Shown in pieces: positions 31,419 to 40,799 of a stretch of 64,000 nt of DNA. Position 1 is the stretch's first letter. The number at the start of each line of letters is the position of its first letter. The translations under genes and the position numbers were made by a program. Location of the stretch: assembly GCA_039105265.1 (NCBI GenBank), contig JAPFFF010000062.1, positions 372,001 through 436,000 of the forward strand. Direction: 5' to 3'. Source of the DNA: Tritrichomonas musculus (Eukaryota; Parabasalia; Tritrichomonadida; Tritrichomonadidae). The notes beneath the pieces are model-generated. The model did not search any database, had not been told where the DNA came from, and saw nothing but the letters and a program-made list of their open reading frames with translations.

Positions 31419-31676
31419 ATGTCTCAAACCTTACCACCTCGAGATCAAGATCTCAGGCTTCCAGCCCTTAAACAACGACATGAAAGAAAAACATTTGCTA
31501 CTCCAACGTTGAAACTCATAAATTCACGTCTTCAATATTATAGAAAAGTATTAAGTCAACCTGAACCAACAACGGAGAAAGGAAAACTTAGTCGTCGAAG
31601 AATTCAAAATAAATATGATCAATGCATGAAAGTAAGACAATTATTAAATAGAGCCGTTAAGAACCTTTATCTTTAA
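31419..31676 (+). CDS. small basic protein (element A)
   Basis: 85 residues, rich in Arg, Lys and Gln (for example RHERKTFATPTLKLINSRLQ and GKLSRRRIQNKYDQ). It follows the TTTTTTATCAC start motif shared by genes of both elements. It overlaps the convergent small gene at 31657 by 20 bp. The basic character and helix content suit a DNA-binding core or condensation protein, but this is inference and no family is recognised. Codons 8-16 are made of a double-hairpin element, so the N-terminus has been altered or is tolerant of insertion. Confidence 0.6.
   Translation: MSQTLPPRDQDLRLPALKQRHERKTFATPTLKLINSRLQYYRKVLSQPEPTTEKGKLSRRRIQNKYDQCMKVRQLLNRAVKNLYL
31441..31466. repeat. double-hairpin element
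   Basis: GAGATC-AA-GATCTC (31441-31454) is followed after one base by GGCT-TCC-AGCC (31456-31466). It lies inside the coding region of the small basic protein. Confidence 0.65.
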
Positions 31677-31884
31677 CATAATAGCCGTCACTACCGAAAT
31701 ATTTAATTGCTGGATTATTTGAATTATCAAATTTAGGTAATATTTTTGCAACATTACCAACAACAGGTAACTTTTCCATTATTGATTTTGTTTTATTCCA
31801 TCCAAATTTAAATCCATCAGCAAAATCTTTAGCTGCTTCTTTAACTTTACCGGCTAACTTTTTAAACCAACTACCAAAAGCCAT
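31657..31884 (-). CDS. small amphipathic protein (element A)
   Basis: 75 residues. It begins MAFGSWFKKLAGKVKEAAKD, a glycine/lysine amphipathic helix of the kind seen in membrane-active minor virion proteins of Polinton/adenovirus-like elements. A stretch SIMEKLPVVGNVAKILPKF follows. No family is certain. The comparison with the 140-residue glycine-rich protein of element B (54365-54787) is based on character only. It shares its 3' end with the convergent gene at 31419. The frame is compact, begins with ATG and is typical of virion gene clusters. Confidence 0.55.
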   Translation of the reverse strand: MAFGSWFKKLAGKVKEAAKDFADGFKFGWNKTKSIMEKLPVVGNVAKILPKFDNSNNPAIKYFGSDGYYVKDKGS

Positions 31885-31963
31885 GAACGAAGTTCTCGAA
31901 TTGAAAATTCTTTTTAATATTAAATTAAAAATTATGATTTAATATTTTTATTTAAAACTAAAT

Positions 31964-32629
31964 ATGACATTAAAGCAAGCAAGAATATTAAGTAGTGAAA
32001 CCGATAACACTATTAAGCAAGAACAAAACACAAATGTTAACATTAACATTAAACCATCACCTAAACCTCGTCCTCAAACAGTTCCGTTATATCCTAATGT
32101 TCCACCATTAAATCCAAACGTAAATTTTACTCAAGTGAACCAACCTTCGGATATTCCACCGGTTGGTCAAACTTTATATATTCCGACGACGGAGGATTTG
32201 AACTATCAATCTCAACCTCAAACAAACAGCAAGGCTTTCAGCCAGGACGAAGTTCATTTCCCATTAACTCGAGACAGAGGTATTGCAGATTTAGGAAATG
32301 AAATTGAGGATTTGGAAAAGAAAAACCAATTTCTACAAATGTTAGTTGAAATGTATGAATCAAATCCGTTAAAAATAAATGCTTACGTTGTTTGTGAAAG
32401 TAAGTTATTAATGAACATGATAAAGTTATTAACTGATTGTGAGAAAGTTGATTTAGTACTTAATGAAGATATTGGATGTAGTGGATGTACGGCTAAAACA
32501 AACAAAATCATTTATGTTTCAAAAATATTGATTACTAAAGACGGAAAAACAAGTGAGTTAAAATATGATTACAATGAAGTTTATAGTCAATTTGTTAAAT
32601 ATGGAATTAGTTTGAAAATGACATATTAA
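31964..32629 (+). CDS. conserved Maverick protein of unknown function (element A)
   Basis: 221 residues. The N-terminal 90 are Pro/Asn-rich and disordered. The C-terminal 110 (NMIKLLTDCEKVDLVLNEDI, then GKTSELKYDYNEVYSQFVKY) match the C-terminus of the B protein at 49788-50318 in pattern: a helix, then VDLVLNEDI versus VEIYLDEDV, paired cysteines and a final strand-helix. The shared form in two diverged elements means a conserved element function. In Polintons, unknown conserved genes are often virion or assembly proteins, but I cannot assign one. A GC-rich hairpin pair (GGCT-TTC-AGCC at 32233-32243 and a weaker partner) lies within the coding region. The stop is one base away from the convergent fibre-like gene remnant. 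Confidence 0.75.
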   Translation: MTLKQARILSSETDNTIKQEQNTNVNINIKPSPKPRPQTVPLYPNVPPLNPNVNFTQVNQPSDIPPVGQTLYIPTTEDLNYQSQPQTNSKAFSQDEVHFPLTRDRGIADLGNEIEDLEKKNQFLQMLVEMYESNPLKINAYVVCESKLLMNMIKLLTDCEKVDLVLNEDIGCSGCTAKTNKIIYVSKILITKDGKTSELKYDYNEVYSQFVKYGISLKMTY

Positions 32630-32630
32630 T

Positions 32631-34112
32631 TTAAGCCTTAAATACCGCTAACATATTTTTATTAATTATACCAGTGATGATGCCAACAGTTGTTCTACGT
32701 ATTTTTGATGTTATCGCGGTAGCTCCAGTTATTATTTTTAGAACGTTATCGTCATCTACAAACACTTCATCCCCGATTGCGTAACATGAGGTATCTTTAA
32801 CTTTAACTAAATAATCACCACCTGAAGCAAATGTAACACATTTATTAGCTTCATCAATAGAAGTGCATATACCTATGAAAGTGTTCCATTTACCATTAGT
32901 CTTTACTGAACAAATACAATCCGTAGTGTCTGATTCAGTGCTTGATATGAAAGACTTAGTTGATATGTCATATTTGTAAACCTTACCTGTCATATATACT
33001 GGTGCACCAACTATGAAATCATTTATTGAATTCATTGATTCCTCAATTGGACAGTAATGAGTGATTGTTGTGTTTGATTGTGTACCGTAAATAGCAGCCT
33101 TAAATTTTGCTAAATAACCTCGGGACATGATACCTTTTGAATATATTTGTTTAGCATCTAATAATTCCTGAGTAGTTGTCCAAGAATATCCACCTATCGG
33201 GAAATTATATGTAAGTGGTATTCCTGATGTTATATCAACAGTGTCTTCATAATAGAATGGGAATTTGAAATTGTCGAAATAAACAGTTCTTTGATGTAAT
33301 ACAAGAACAATGTTATGAGGATTTTCAGCTGTATCATAGAATAACACCCTTATTTCATTACATAGTGCATATTCACCAATTATGTATTCCATTTTAATTA
33401 CATTGTTTTCAAGTTTTAGATAATGAATTGCTATCTCACCACCCTCTGTAATCGGACCGCAATCAATTGCACATCTTCTTATTAGCTGCTCATCTGTAAC
33501 AACATTCGACTGCAATGCATATTTCCCATCAGCCACATCCTTGGTCTCATACTTATCTAATTCATACGCTAATTCATCTTCATCAACGAACTTCTCATCA
33601 GCCTGGGCACTAGTGTAATATGGTGTTAAATCAACTGGTGCTGGGATATCCGTTTTCAAAGCATAATTATTTTTTATGAGATTCATATTTGGGATACAAT
33701 ATTCATCATAAACTTCAGGTCTGTATGAATAACATACTGATTCTAGATCGACCACATAGTTATCATTATATCTGAATGTTCCACCATAATAGAAAAAGTA
33801 TATAGAAAAAGTATTTTCGCCTTTTTTGTAATAATAATATTCCGAGTCTTCACTATCATACAAATATTCTCCTGAAATATCATCATTATTACAAGAACCT
33901 TTAACAATTAATGATGATTTCTTTAATATTTTACATAAATCTCCATCCAAATTTACAATCTTTGTTCTTTTATCCTCATCATTTGTTGTTTCATTTACGA
34001 AGTAGGTAGTGATTGATAATTCTTGAGTTATATTTTCGGTTGATAATATGTCTTCTTTTGTTACATATGGTTCCAAAGCTGTTGTCAACGCAGTACTCAG
34101 TGCAGATTCATT
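32631..34112 (-). pseudogene. 3' half of the fibre-like gene of element A, cut by element B
   Basis: This open frame has no start of its own. Beyond 34112 it runs into element B's terminal repeat, where a TTG-initiated reading is an artefact. It begins with the second target-duplication copy and continues the frame of the 5' half at 58691-61278. The C-terminal 150 residues are beta-rich, with a domain around SGGDYLVKVKDTSCYAIGDE and a closing NKNMLAVFKA, reminiscent of tail-fibre or spike heads. The phrase YALKTDIP recurs as in the other fibre-like frames. Without a promoter or ATG this piece is unlikely to be made. Before B's arrival the gene would have had 1354 codons. Confidence 0.85.
34108..34112 (+). 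repeat. target-site duplication of element B, left copy (TCATT)
   Basis: TCATT abuts the left terminus AGTAGTTATCC of element B and is repeated at 58691-58695. If the terminal base is shared instead, the duplication could be read as 7 bp (TTCATTA). The boundary is ambiguous by one base on each side. Confidence 0.85.
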
Positions 34113-34569
34113 AGTAGTTATCCATAGGATTTTCTTACAATGATGATTCTCTGGCATTTTGGGGGTCATTTGCACCAAAGGGGCTTAAAAACGACAAAAA
34201 TAAGATCACTTTGGCGATGTTTTCATTTTCAACAAATTTATATAAAAAATATATATTAACACACATCAAGGTCCATACAACCCACCGAATACACTATACT
34301 ATAAACAATTGATTTAAAACACCAATACGCACACACTACACTATTTACACACACAGAAGCCTAATATAACAAGCAGCCCCAAAATGCCAGAGAAGAATCA
34401 TTGTAAGAAAATCCTATGGATAACTACTTATAACCCACTACTACCACCGAATGATTAACATCAAAGGCTCTTCGAGCCCGGGACCAAGGTCCTACTACTA
34501 CCAACAAAGTCTTTTACGTTTCAAAAACTTTATTAGCTAGTAAATGTCAAGGATAAAAACATTACACCC
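34113..34569 (+). repeat. left terminal inverted repeat of element B
   Basis: About 457 bp, nearly identical to the reverse complement of 58236-58690 with a few substitutions and small indels. It contains a double-hairpin element and, at 34380-34428, an inverted copy of its own first 48 bp. Its inner edge is a copy of the first nine codons (MSRIKTLHP) of the gene that starts at 58260, here without the rest of the gene. Confidence 0.95.
34466..34492. repeat. double-hairpin element in the left terminal repeat
   Basis: GGCTC-TTC-GAGCC (34466-34478) is followed by GGACC-AA-GGTCC (34481-34492). The right terminal repeat has the same pair. Confidence 0.75.
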
Positions 34570-34597
34570 GAAAAAATATCTATCAACTTTTTGTATT

Positions 34598-37500
34598 TCA
34601 CTGTAATGAATGTATTTCATTCTTGGTGTTATCTTCAGCTAAGATACCATTTGATGTAAAGAATGTCGTATTAATCAATATGAAATTAGCTGTTGCATTA
34701 ACCATTAAATTGCTACTACTTAATGGAAATTCAATATTGTTTAACCAGATCTTATTTGGTTCGCATTGAAATTCATACGTAGGAGTATTATTAACATTGA
34801 ATGATATATTGATTTTGATTTCTTTTTCACTGGCAACATTATTTTTGTTTTCATGATATTTCAAATAGAGGGTTCCCTCATATGCATCAAATGGTTGTTC
34901 GAATTGGTAGCGAATGCTTGAACTATTTGGTACGCTGAATGTATAGTTAATTCGTGTTAATATATTCTCTATCGCAGCTAATCTTGATTCCATTGCTTCT
35001 ATAGTAGCCTTTAAATTTGTGTTCTCAGTTTGTAAATTTTCAATTTTTGCTTTCAGTTCATCATAATCACTTTTTAATGCATAATATGACAAATCAACTG
35101 GTTCGGGAATATCTGTTTTCAAAGCAAAAGTGTTTGACACATATCTTGCCGAATAAGCGTTTTTGTCTGTTGGTTCGATATTTTTGGTAATGGAACATGA
35201 TAAAATTTCCGGTGTTTCACCAGTTCCTGGATTTATTAATTCATGGCAGTCATACAGAAACCAAAGACTAGAACCACTTCCTTCCATACGCATTATCTGA
35301 GAGGGTTGATCGTTATCGTACGAATAATCTACATGAACATAATGAGCCGTATAGTAATTGTTTGATGAAACAATATCCAGCCCATATTGCTCAATCATTT
35401 CATGATATTTGTCGTAATCCAAATCAGGAATTGTATTATTTTCAATTTTGAATTGAATCGTTGTTTTTCCCTCAATAATTTCTGTAATTTCACTCTTCAA
35501 TGCTAATTGATCTTCTTCGCCATATTTCAAATCAGTTTTGCTTCGATATTTTCCATCTGTTTCACTCTTAACTTTCTCTAATGCTTCATTAACTTCATCT
35601 ACAGTTGGAAATTCATTTAATGTAGATGCTAGTGCGACATCATTCTTTTCTATCTGCTCATGCATTCCATCTATCTTGTTATGTAAAGCATCTATATCAC
35701 AAACATATGCTAAATCATTTAGTGTAAATACCATTCTTCTTTTCGCTGTATTTTCTTTAATCTGTATTCCACCAACCCTAAGTTTATTTGGATTTGCTAT
35801 AACAAATATTTTATCATTCATGACGCAGCTAGGGAAATCATCAGTTCCCTGATAATTAATTGTTCCACCAGTAATATTAATAGTAATGATATTCTCTTCA
35901 TAATCAACATCATTGTATTCACTAACTTTTTGGACCAAAAATCTTGCTTTAATTGTTCCATCTGTGATTGTGTCTTCAGCCTCTAAATGAACCTCACCAT
36001 TAACAAATTTGCCAACAACATCTATTATATCGTCTCTAACTAATTCATTTTTTGAAATATATTCACTATTTATCTCATTGATTTTTGTGGTAATTGCTCT
36101 AAATGTTGGTTTTAAAGAGCTTCTAAACCTATTGCAAATATCCATTGCGCCGTTAATTGTTGGAACTAATTTTTTGGGGTCATCGTATTCACTGCTGAAT
36201 TTTATAGCTGGGAGAGAACTAGTTTCTTTATTACACCATTCAAGTATTGGAGTCAAATCGGTAGTTGTTTTGACTGTTCTCATATAAGGGTCCATCTCAA
36301 TATCAGGTAATTCACTGCCATCTTTAATAATATCTAGCATACTAGAGCCCGCGTCTGAGCTAACATCTTCACTGATATCAGACAATAATCCTTCTAATTG
36401 ACCACCAGCTTTTGAAGCACCATTAACAGTTCTAGATGCTGTTTGAACTCCACGAGCACTTAATTGTAAGCCTAAACTTGTTCCTCCCATTACTGTACCT
36501 GCAATTGCAAAACCTAATGCTACATCAGCAACAATTTCTATTTGGTCCGTTTTTGTTTTGAGGTATTTTGTTTTATTTTGTTGGTCTGTCATTTCAGTAC
36601 TAAGATTATTAACTTTATTTGTAAGGTCTTTAACGTCATAATTCATTACATCAACATTATTTGTAATCATATTCAAATCACTTCTCATTGTTGTAATGTT
36701 GTCTGCTGTAATGATTTTAGAGGAAGTGATGTTGTAATCGGTATAGAGAGTTGTTGCAGCATCGGGTCTTGGAATTATTTCGTAAAATTGTTGTTTTATA
36801 ATGTAATCAAATGGATTTGTTGTTGGGTCCCAATTAACTTCATCAACTGGGTCTATGAATTGCGTGTTTAAATATAATTCAATATTTTTATTTAAGCTTA
36901 CCTTCTTGGACCATTTGTAATTTATTTTTTCAATGGTATCTAAAATCGCATCTAAATCAACATGAGAAACGCGATTAGTGTTATCTACATGATACGATCC
37001 TGGCGAGAACTCTAATCTTGTTGCAACATCATTATATTTTGTCATTGTAAAAGGCATTTCTTGAGCAAAGATATCAGCATATACTTTATCAATTTCATTA
37101 ACTTTTATTTTACTTGAATCAGTTTCTGTTATAACACAATCAATTCCAAGTAAATCATAACCCTCGAATTTAATATCAGCAGGAAACCAATTTAAATTGA
37201 GTGCATAATCTGTTGCCGGCTTTATTTCACCATTCTTTGTTTTAACTGATACTTCAACTTTTCCTTTAGTCCATAAATATTCCATGAAATTCTCAGTATT
37301 CTTAGGAACAAATAATTGATTCCAATCATCATGCTTACACATTATATAACAACCATGGGAACCAAATGGGTCTTTATTATCATTTTTCTTTAATTTATAA
37401 ATAACCTTTCCATTACTTCGCCCTTTTATATTATCTCCTTCCCAATGGTCTATATTCCATGTTAATTTCCATTCATTACCGAAACAATACTCTTTGAAAA

Positions 37501-40048
37501 CAAATTGCATATTGTTTGGAATTGTATAACTGGATGGTATTTCATAAATCATTTTATAACAATCGTATTCAGTCCATGGGTCATATTCAACTTTTTGTTC
37601 CGTTATTTTTGATGGCTTATAGAAATAATATATATCTGTTTTCTGTAATTTTAATGCATTATCGGCTTCAATTATATCACATTTTACAACGGGTTTAGAT
37701 GACATTAATGCATCCTGTGTTGGTTCATAAAAAATCGATAATTCACCTCTAAGATATAAGTCATATGGATTAAAATCAAGTTCTTGGTCAAATGCTATCG
37801 ATGTGGTGTCTGTTATTGTTGATGAATTATATAAATAGCACCCATTCTCTCTTTTAATAACTAATGGAGCAATAATCATATTTTGATAAGAATAGATGTA
37901 AAATTCCCTGATATAATTTCCTAATTCATCATACACTACGTTTTTTCGTAAAACAATTTTGAAGATATTGGTATGTTCTCTTAATGTTAGCAATTTAGCT
38001 TTCAATTCTGTTGGGATATCAATAGTCAGGACGTTATATTTCTTTGTTATGTCTGTACCATCGATTTGAACGGTCTTTTCTAATGTACTTGGTTTAATAT
38101 CATTATTTTTAATTTTATACTCTAGAATCCCTTCCTTAATCGTGAAATTTGAATCACCAGATGAAGTAGGATGATTTTTAATATGATTGTTTAATTTCCT
38201 TGTTAATTTGTATATGGTATCAACAATTGAATACTTATTTGGAGTAAATATTTCGCCTAAACCATCAGGTAATTCATCTTCTTCTAGTATTTCTGCTAAA
38301 GGCATACAATCCCAAATACCTATTGCCATTAATGATCCAAGACATAACATCATCATAATAAAATCACCAGAAGTTCCTTTGAAAAATTCTTTTAAATCAT
38401 TCCATGAATTAATAAATACTTCTTCGGTTGCTAATGTTTGGTCTTTTAGCCAAGCCATTATTTTTGAATCATCCGGTTGTGCAGGAGTTGGAAGAAAATC
38501 TCTATTTTCTCCCCAATTTATAACAAATTTCTTAATTTTACCATATTTATCTATTCCATAACTTAGACCTGGTCCTATATAATTATTCCACATTAACTTT
38601 GTAAGATTAGTTGCAAAATGAACAGATGGATTTAAAACCCAACTATTTAAAAGCATAAATGTGTGTTTAATTACTAATCCTAATGATTTATATGTATCAA
38701 ATACAACATGAATAGCTTCAATTAAAGACATATTAACAGTAGCATTAGTTGATTCAAGTTCATTAATATCAGCTAAATCGTTTAAATCAAATTTAACATT
38801 ATTATCTTTATCAACAAATTGTCCTTCAGTAGATGATTCAATAAGAGCATCAGGTACTTTATCTTTATGAACCTTGAGTTTCCTGAAAACAAATTCTTCA
38901 CCCTTCTTTAAACAAACCAATAACTCCATTTCATTTAAATTATTTAAATAATCATCAAAATCACTATTGCTCTCTTTTGATGTCAGCCAAGTATGAATAT
39001 TATTATTGTTATCGCTTAATTTTGTTATTAAGTTATTTAATGATGTTGGCTTTTCTTCTTTGATTGTATTGTTTGTATCGATATATTTTATTGAATTTAA
39101 TGGGCATGAAGTATCTGGATCTATACCTGAAGTCTTAATTTGTTCTATTTTTGTAATCCATTTCTCAATGTTCTCAGTTGATTTATTTAACTGATTTATT
39201 AATTCTGTAAATGTATCTACATGGCTTGTTTTAGATGAATAATTATAGATATATTGATTAGGGTCATCTGCTAATTCGTCCGGTCCGTCTATTTTCGTCT
39301 TTGTTTCTTCAATGTATTTCAAATCATTTGTTGATTCAACAATTAGAATCTGGGTAAGACAAATAAATAACTTTTCTAATTCATCCACTAAATCTTTATA
39401 TTTTGAAATGGATACTTGAATTGGTTCGTAATTATTTTTTTCTGTATTTAATTTTATTGATGTCATTTGTTCGTCTTTTTGTAGAGTTGTTTTTAGAAAT
39501 TCCTCAACAGAAAAAGAATCAATAGATGCAATCACTTCATAAATATGAGATATAATACCCGTAATGTTTTCGTTATTAATGTTTAAGGCTGAAATCAAAT
39601 CTTTATAAACTGAAACATCTTTGGCTTCATCTGTGCCAATTATCCTTAATGAAGCATTTTTAAGTAATTCAATGTTTGTTCCTAGTTTATTCAATAATGA
39701 ATTTAAATTTGTTGTGCTTGTGTTTAATAATTCCAACAATTTCTTATAGGTTGCACAATAACCTTCGTTTGAAATAGTATTAAAGTTTTGGTCATTAAAC
39801 CTCCATACCTTATAACCACCAGAAATAGGCAAATCTATGAATTGCTCTGGTGTAAATCCTTGCGTTCCCATAAGTGTTTTTATTTCATCTTTATTGTATA
39901 AGCAATTAAATTGAACCATTTTTTCGGGGTCCAACGTGTTTTCAAAACTAATTGTTTCCCCATTATCTTCATCAACTTTGATTTCTATCCCATTATCATT
40001 TAATTTAGTTGCTTCTTTAGATTTTATAGAATATAATGCCAATGACAT
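34598..40048 (-). CDS. fibre-like or virion-associated large protein (element B)
   Basis: 1816 residues. The N-terminal 500 residues are helical with heptad-like stretches. Residues about 555-580 include a hydrophobic segment (FIMMMLCLGSLMAIGI) and a second lies near 1190 (VADVALGFAIAGTVMGG). Beta-rich parts lie between, and a coiled coil near the C-terminus (DYDELKAKIENLQTENTNLK) leads into a beta-rich head. It shares with the broken gene of element A the segment IIPRPDAATTLYTDYNI (A: VSPRPEACTTLYTNFNI), the following coiled coil and membrane-like stretch, and the motif YALKTDIP. Trimeric fibres have such coiled-coil plus beta-head layouts, so a virion attachment role is plausible but inferred. 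It is divergent to the plus-strand gene starting at 40068, with only 19 bp between. Confidence 0.75.
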   Translation of the reverse strand: MSLALYSIKSKEATKLNDNGIEIKVDEDNGETISFENTLDPEKMVQFNCLYNKDEIKTLMGTQGFTPEQFIDLPISGGYKVWRFNDQNFNTISNEGYCATYKKLLELLNTSTTNLNSLLNKLGTNIELLKNASLRIIGTDEAKDVSVYKDLISALNINNENITGIISHIYEVIASIDSFSVEEFLKTTLQKDEQMTSIKLNTEKNNYEPIQVSISKYKDLVDELEKLFICLTQILIVESTNDLKYIEETKTKIDGPDELADDPNQYIYNYSSKTSHVDTFTELINQLNKSTENIEKWITKIEQIKTSGIDPDTSCPLNSIKYIDTNNTIKEEKPTSLNNLITKLSDNNNNIHTWLTSKESNSDFDDYLNNLNEMELLVCLKKGEEFVFRKLKVHKDKVPDALIESSTEGQFVDKDNNVKFDLNDLADINELESTNATVNMSLIEAIHVVFDTYKSLGLVIKHTFMLLNSWVLNPSVHFATNLTKLMWNNYIGPGLSYGIDKYGKIKKFVINWGENRDFLPTPAQPDDSKIMAWLKDQTLATEEVFINSWNDLKEFFKGTSGDFIMMMLCLGSLMAIGIWDCMPLAEILEEDELPDGLGEIFTPNKYSIVDTIYKLTRKLNNHIKNHPTSSGDSNFTIKEGILEYKIKNNDIKPSTLEKTVQIDGTDITKKYNVLTIDIPTELKAKLLTLREHTNIFKIVLRKNVVYDELGNYIREFYIYSYQNMIIAPLVIKRENGCYLYNSSTITDTTSIAFDQELDFNPYDLYLRGELSIFYEPTQDALMSSKPVVKCDIIEADNALKLQKTDIYYFYKPSKITEQKVEYDPWTEYDCYKMIYEIPSSYTIPNNMQFVFKEYCFGNEWKLTWNIDHWEGDNIKGRSNGKVIYKLKKNDNKDPFGSHGCYIMCKHDDWNQLFVPKNTENFMEYLWTKGKVEVSVKTKNGEIKPATDYALNLNWFPADIKFEGYDLLGIDCVITETDSSKIKVNEIDKVYADIFAQEMPFTMTKYNDVATRLEFSPGSYHVDNTNRVSHVDLDAILDTIEKINYKWSKKVSLNKNIELYLNTQFIDPVDEVNWDPTTNPFDYIIKQQFYEIIPRPDAATTLYTDYNITSSKIITADNITTMRSDLNMITNNVDVMNYDVKDLTNKVNNLSTEMTDQQNKTKYLKTKTDQIEIVADVALGFAIAGTVMGGTSLGLQLSARGVQTASRTVNGASKAGGQLEGLLSDISEDVSSDAGSSMLDIIKDGSELPDIEMDPYMRTVKTTTDLTPILEWCNKETSSLPAIKFSSEYDDPKKLVPTINGAMDICNRFRSSLKPTFRAITTKINEINSEYISKNELVRDDIIDVVGKFVNGEVHLEAEDTITDGTIKARFLVQKVSEYNDVDYEENIITINITGGTINYQGTDDFPSCVMNDKIFVIANPNKLRVGGIQIKENTAKRRMVFTLNDLAYVCDIDALHNKIDGMHEQIEKNDVALASTLNEFPTVDEVNEALEKVKSETDGKYRSKTDLKYGEEDQLALKSEITEIIEGKTTIQFKIENNTIPDLDYDKYHEMIEQYGLDIVSSNNYYTAHYVHVDYSYDNDQPSQIMRMEGSGSSLWFLYDCHELINPGTGETPEILSCSITKNIEPTDKNAYSARYVSNTFALKTDIPEPVDLSYYALKSDYDELKAKIENLQTENTNLKATIEAMESRLAAIENILTRINYTFSVPNSSSIRYQFEQPFDAYEGTLYLKYHENKNNVASEKEIKINISFNVNNTPTYEFQCEPNKIWLNNIEFPLSSSNLMVNATANFILINTTFFTSNGILAEDNTKNEIHSLQ

Positions 40049-40067
40049 TTTAATACAATATAAAATA

Positions 40068-40799
40068 ATGTTTGTTTCAACACAAAGTAAGCCAACTGAT
40101 TATAGCTCAATACAAGTAAGATTAAATATCCCGTGGAAATGTGAATACGTTAAATATTATGTTTCATCCATTAATACAAAAGCAAATATACTAATCACAA
40201 CAAAAGATGATTATTTGGTTTTTGAGACCGCTGATAATGAAATAAAAATACAGTTTGAAGACTGTTTTAATTTCACAATAAGTTCATTAACGAAATTTTT
40301 AAATGCATGCCAATCAGTAATCACTTTTAAGAATATAAATAATAAAACAATTTCAATCAATTCAACTAAAAATATAACATTAACAAGTTCCACCCATAGA
40401 GCCAAATTAATTACAGGCTTATATAACACCAAAGAGTTTATATGTAATGCTAACGAAGAAATAATAGTGCCAGATTTACCAATACTAGATTTTGCAAACA
40501 AATTATATTTAGTGTCTCTGCAAGGTGTGCCAATGAACTCATCTATTGATGACCAAGAATACACGCCATCAGTTATTGCAAATATTGATGCAATGGTTAT
40601 AGACGGTGAGCCTTTAATGGTGAATTATGATATGACCAAACCAATTAAAATAAAAACAAATACAGATTCATTAAAATATTTAGAGATGCGATTAGTTGAT
40701 TTTATGTTTAAACCAATTATATTAAAATCACCACTGTTTATTACAATAAAAATAAACCCAGCAAATAAAGCCGATGTGTATGACGTACTTACGAAGTAA
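40068..40799 (+). CDS. probable minor virion protein (element B)
   Basis: 243 residues from the ATG at 40068. The longer frame would begin inside the antisense fibre-like gene. The protein is beta-rich throughout (IQVRLNIPWKCEYVKYYVSS and LEMRLVDFMFKPIILKSP), without motifs of an enzyme. Small all-beta proteins in Polintons are usually minor capsid or penton-like, which is my best but unproved guess. It is the only plus-strand gene in the left half of element B. It starts 20 bp from the divergent 1816-residue gene and ends by overlapping the polymerase gene by 11 bp tail to tail. A joint promoter region of about 20 bp must serve two genes. Confidence 0.6.
   Translation: MFVSTQSKPTDYSSIQVRLNIPWKCEYVKYYVSSINTKANILITTKDDYLVFETADNEIKIQFEDCFNFTISSLTKFLNACQSVITFKNINNKTISINSTKNITLTSSTHRAKLITGLYNTKEFICNANEEIIVPDLPILDFANKLYLVSLQGVPMNSSIDDQEYTPSVIANIDAMVIDGEPLMVNYDMTKPIKIKTNTDSLKYLEMRLVDFMFKPIILKSPLFITIKINPANKADVYDVLTK

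Noticed and set aside
34113-34178. Start of the 32631 frame inside element B's terminal repeat (TTG at 34178)
   Set aside because: It is translation of the terminal repeat. The native frame begins at the insertion point and belongs to the gene half at 58691-61278.
39936-40067. N-terminal extension of the 40068 gene
   Set aside because: It would lie antisense within the start of the 1816-residue gene. The ATG at 40068 is closest to the pattern of neighbouring starts.
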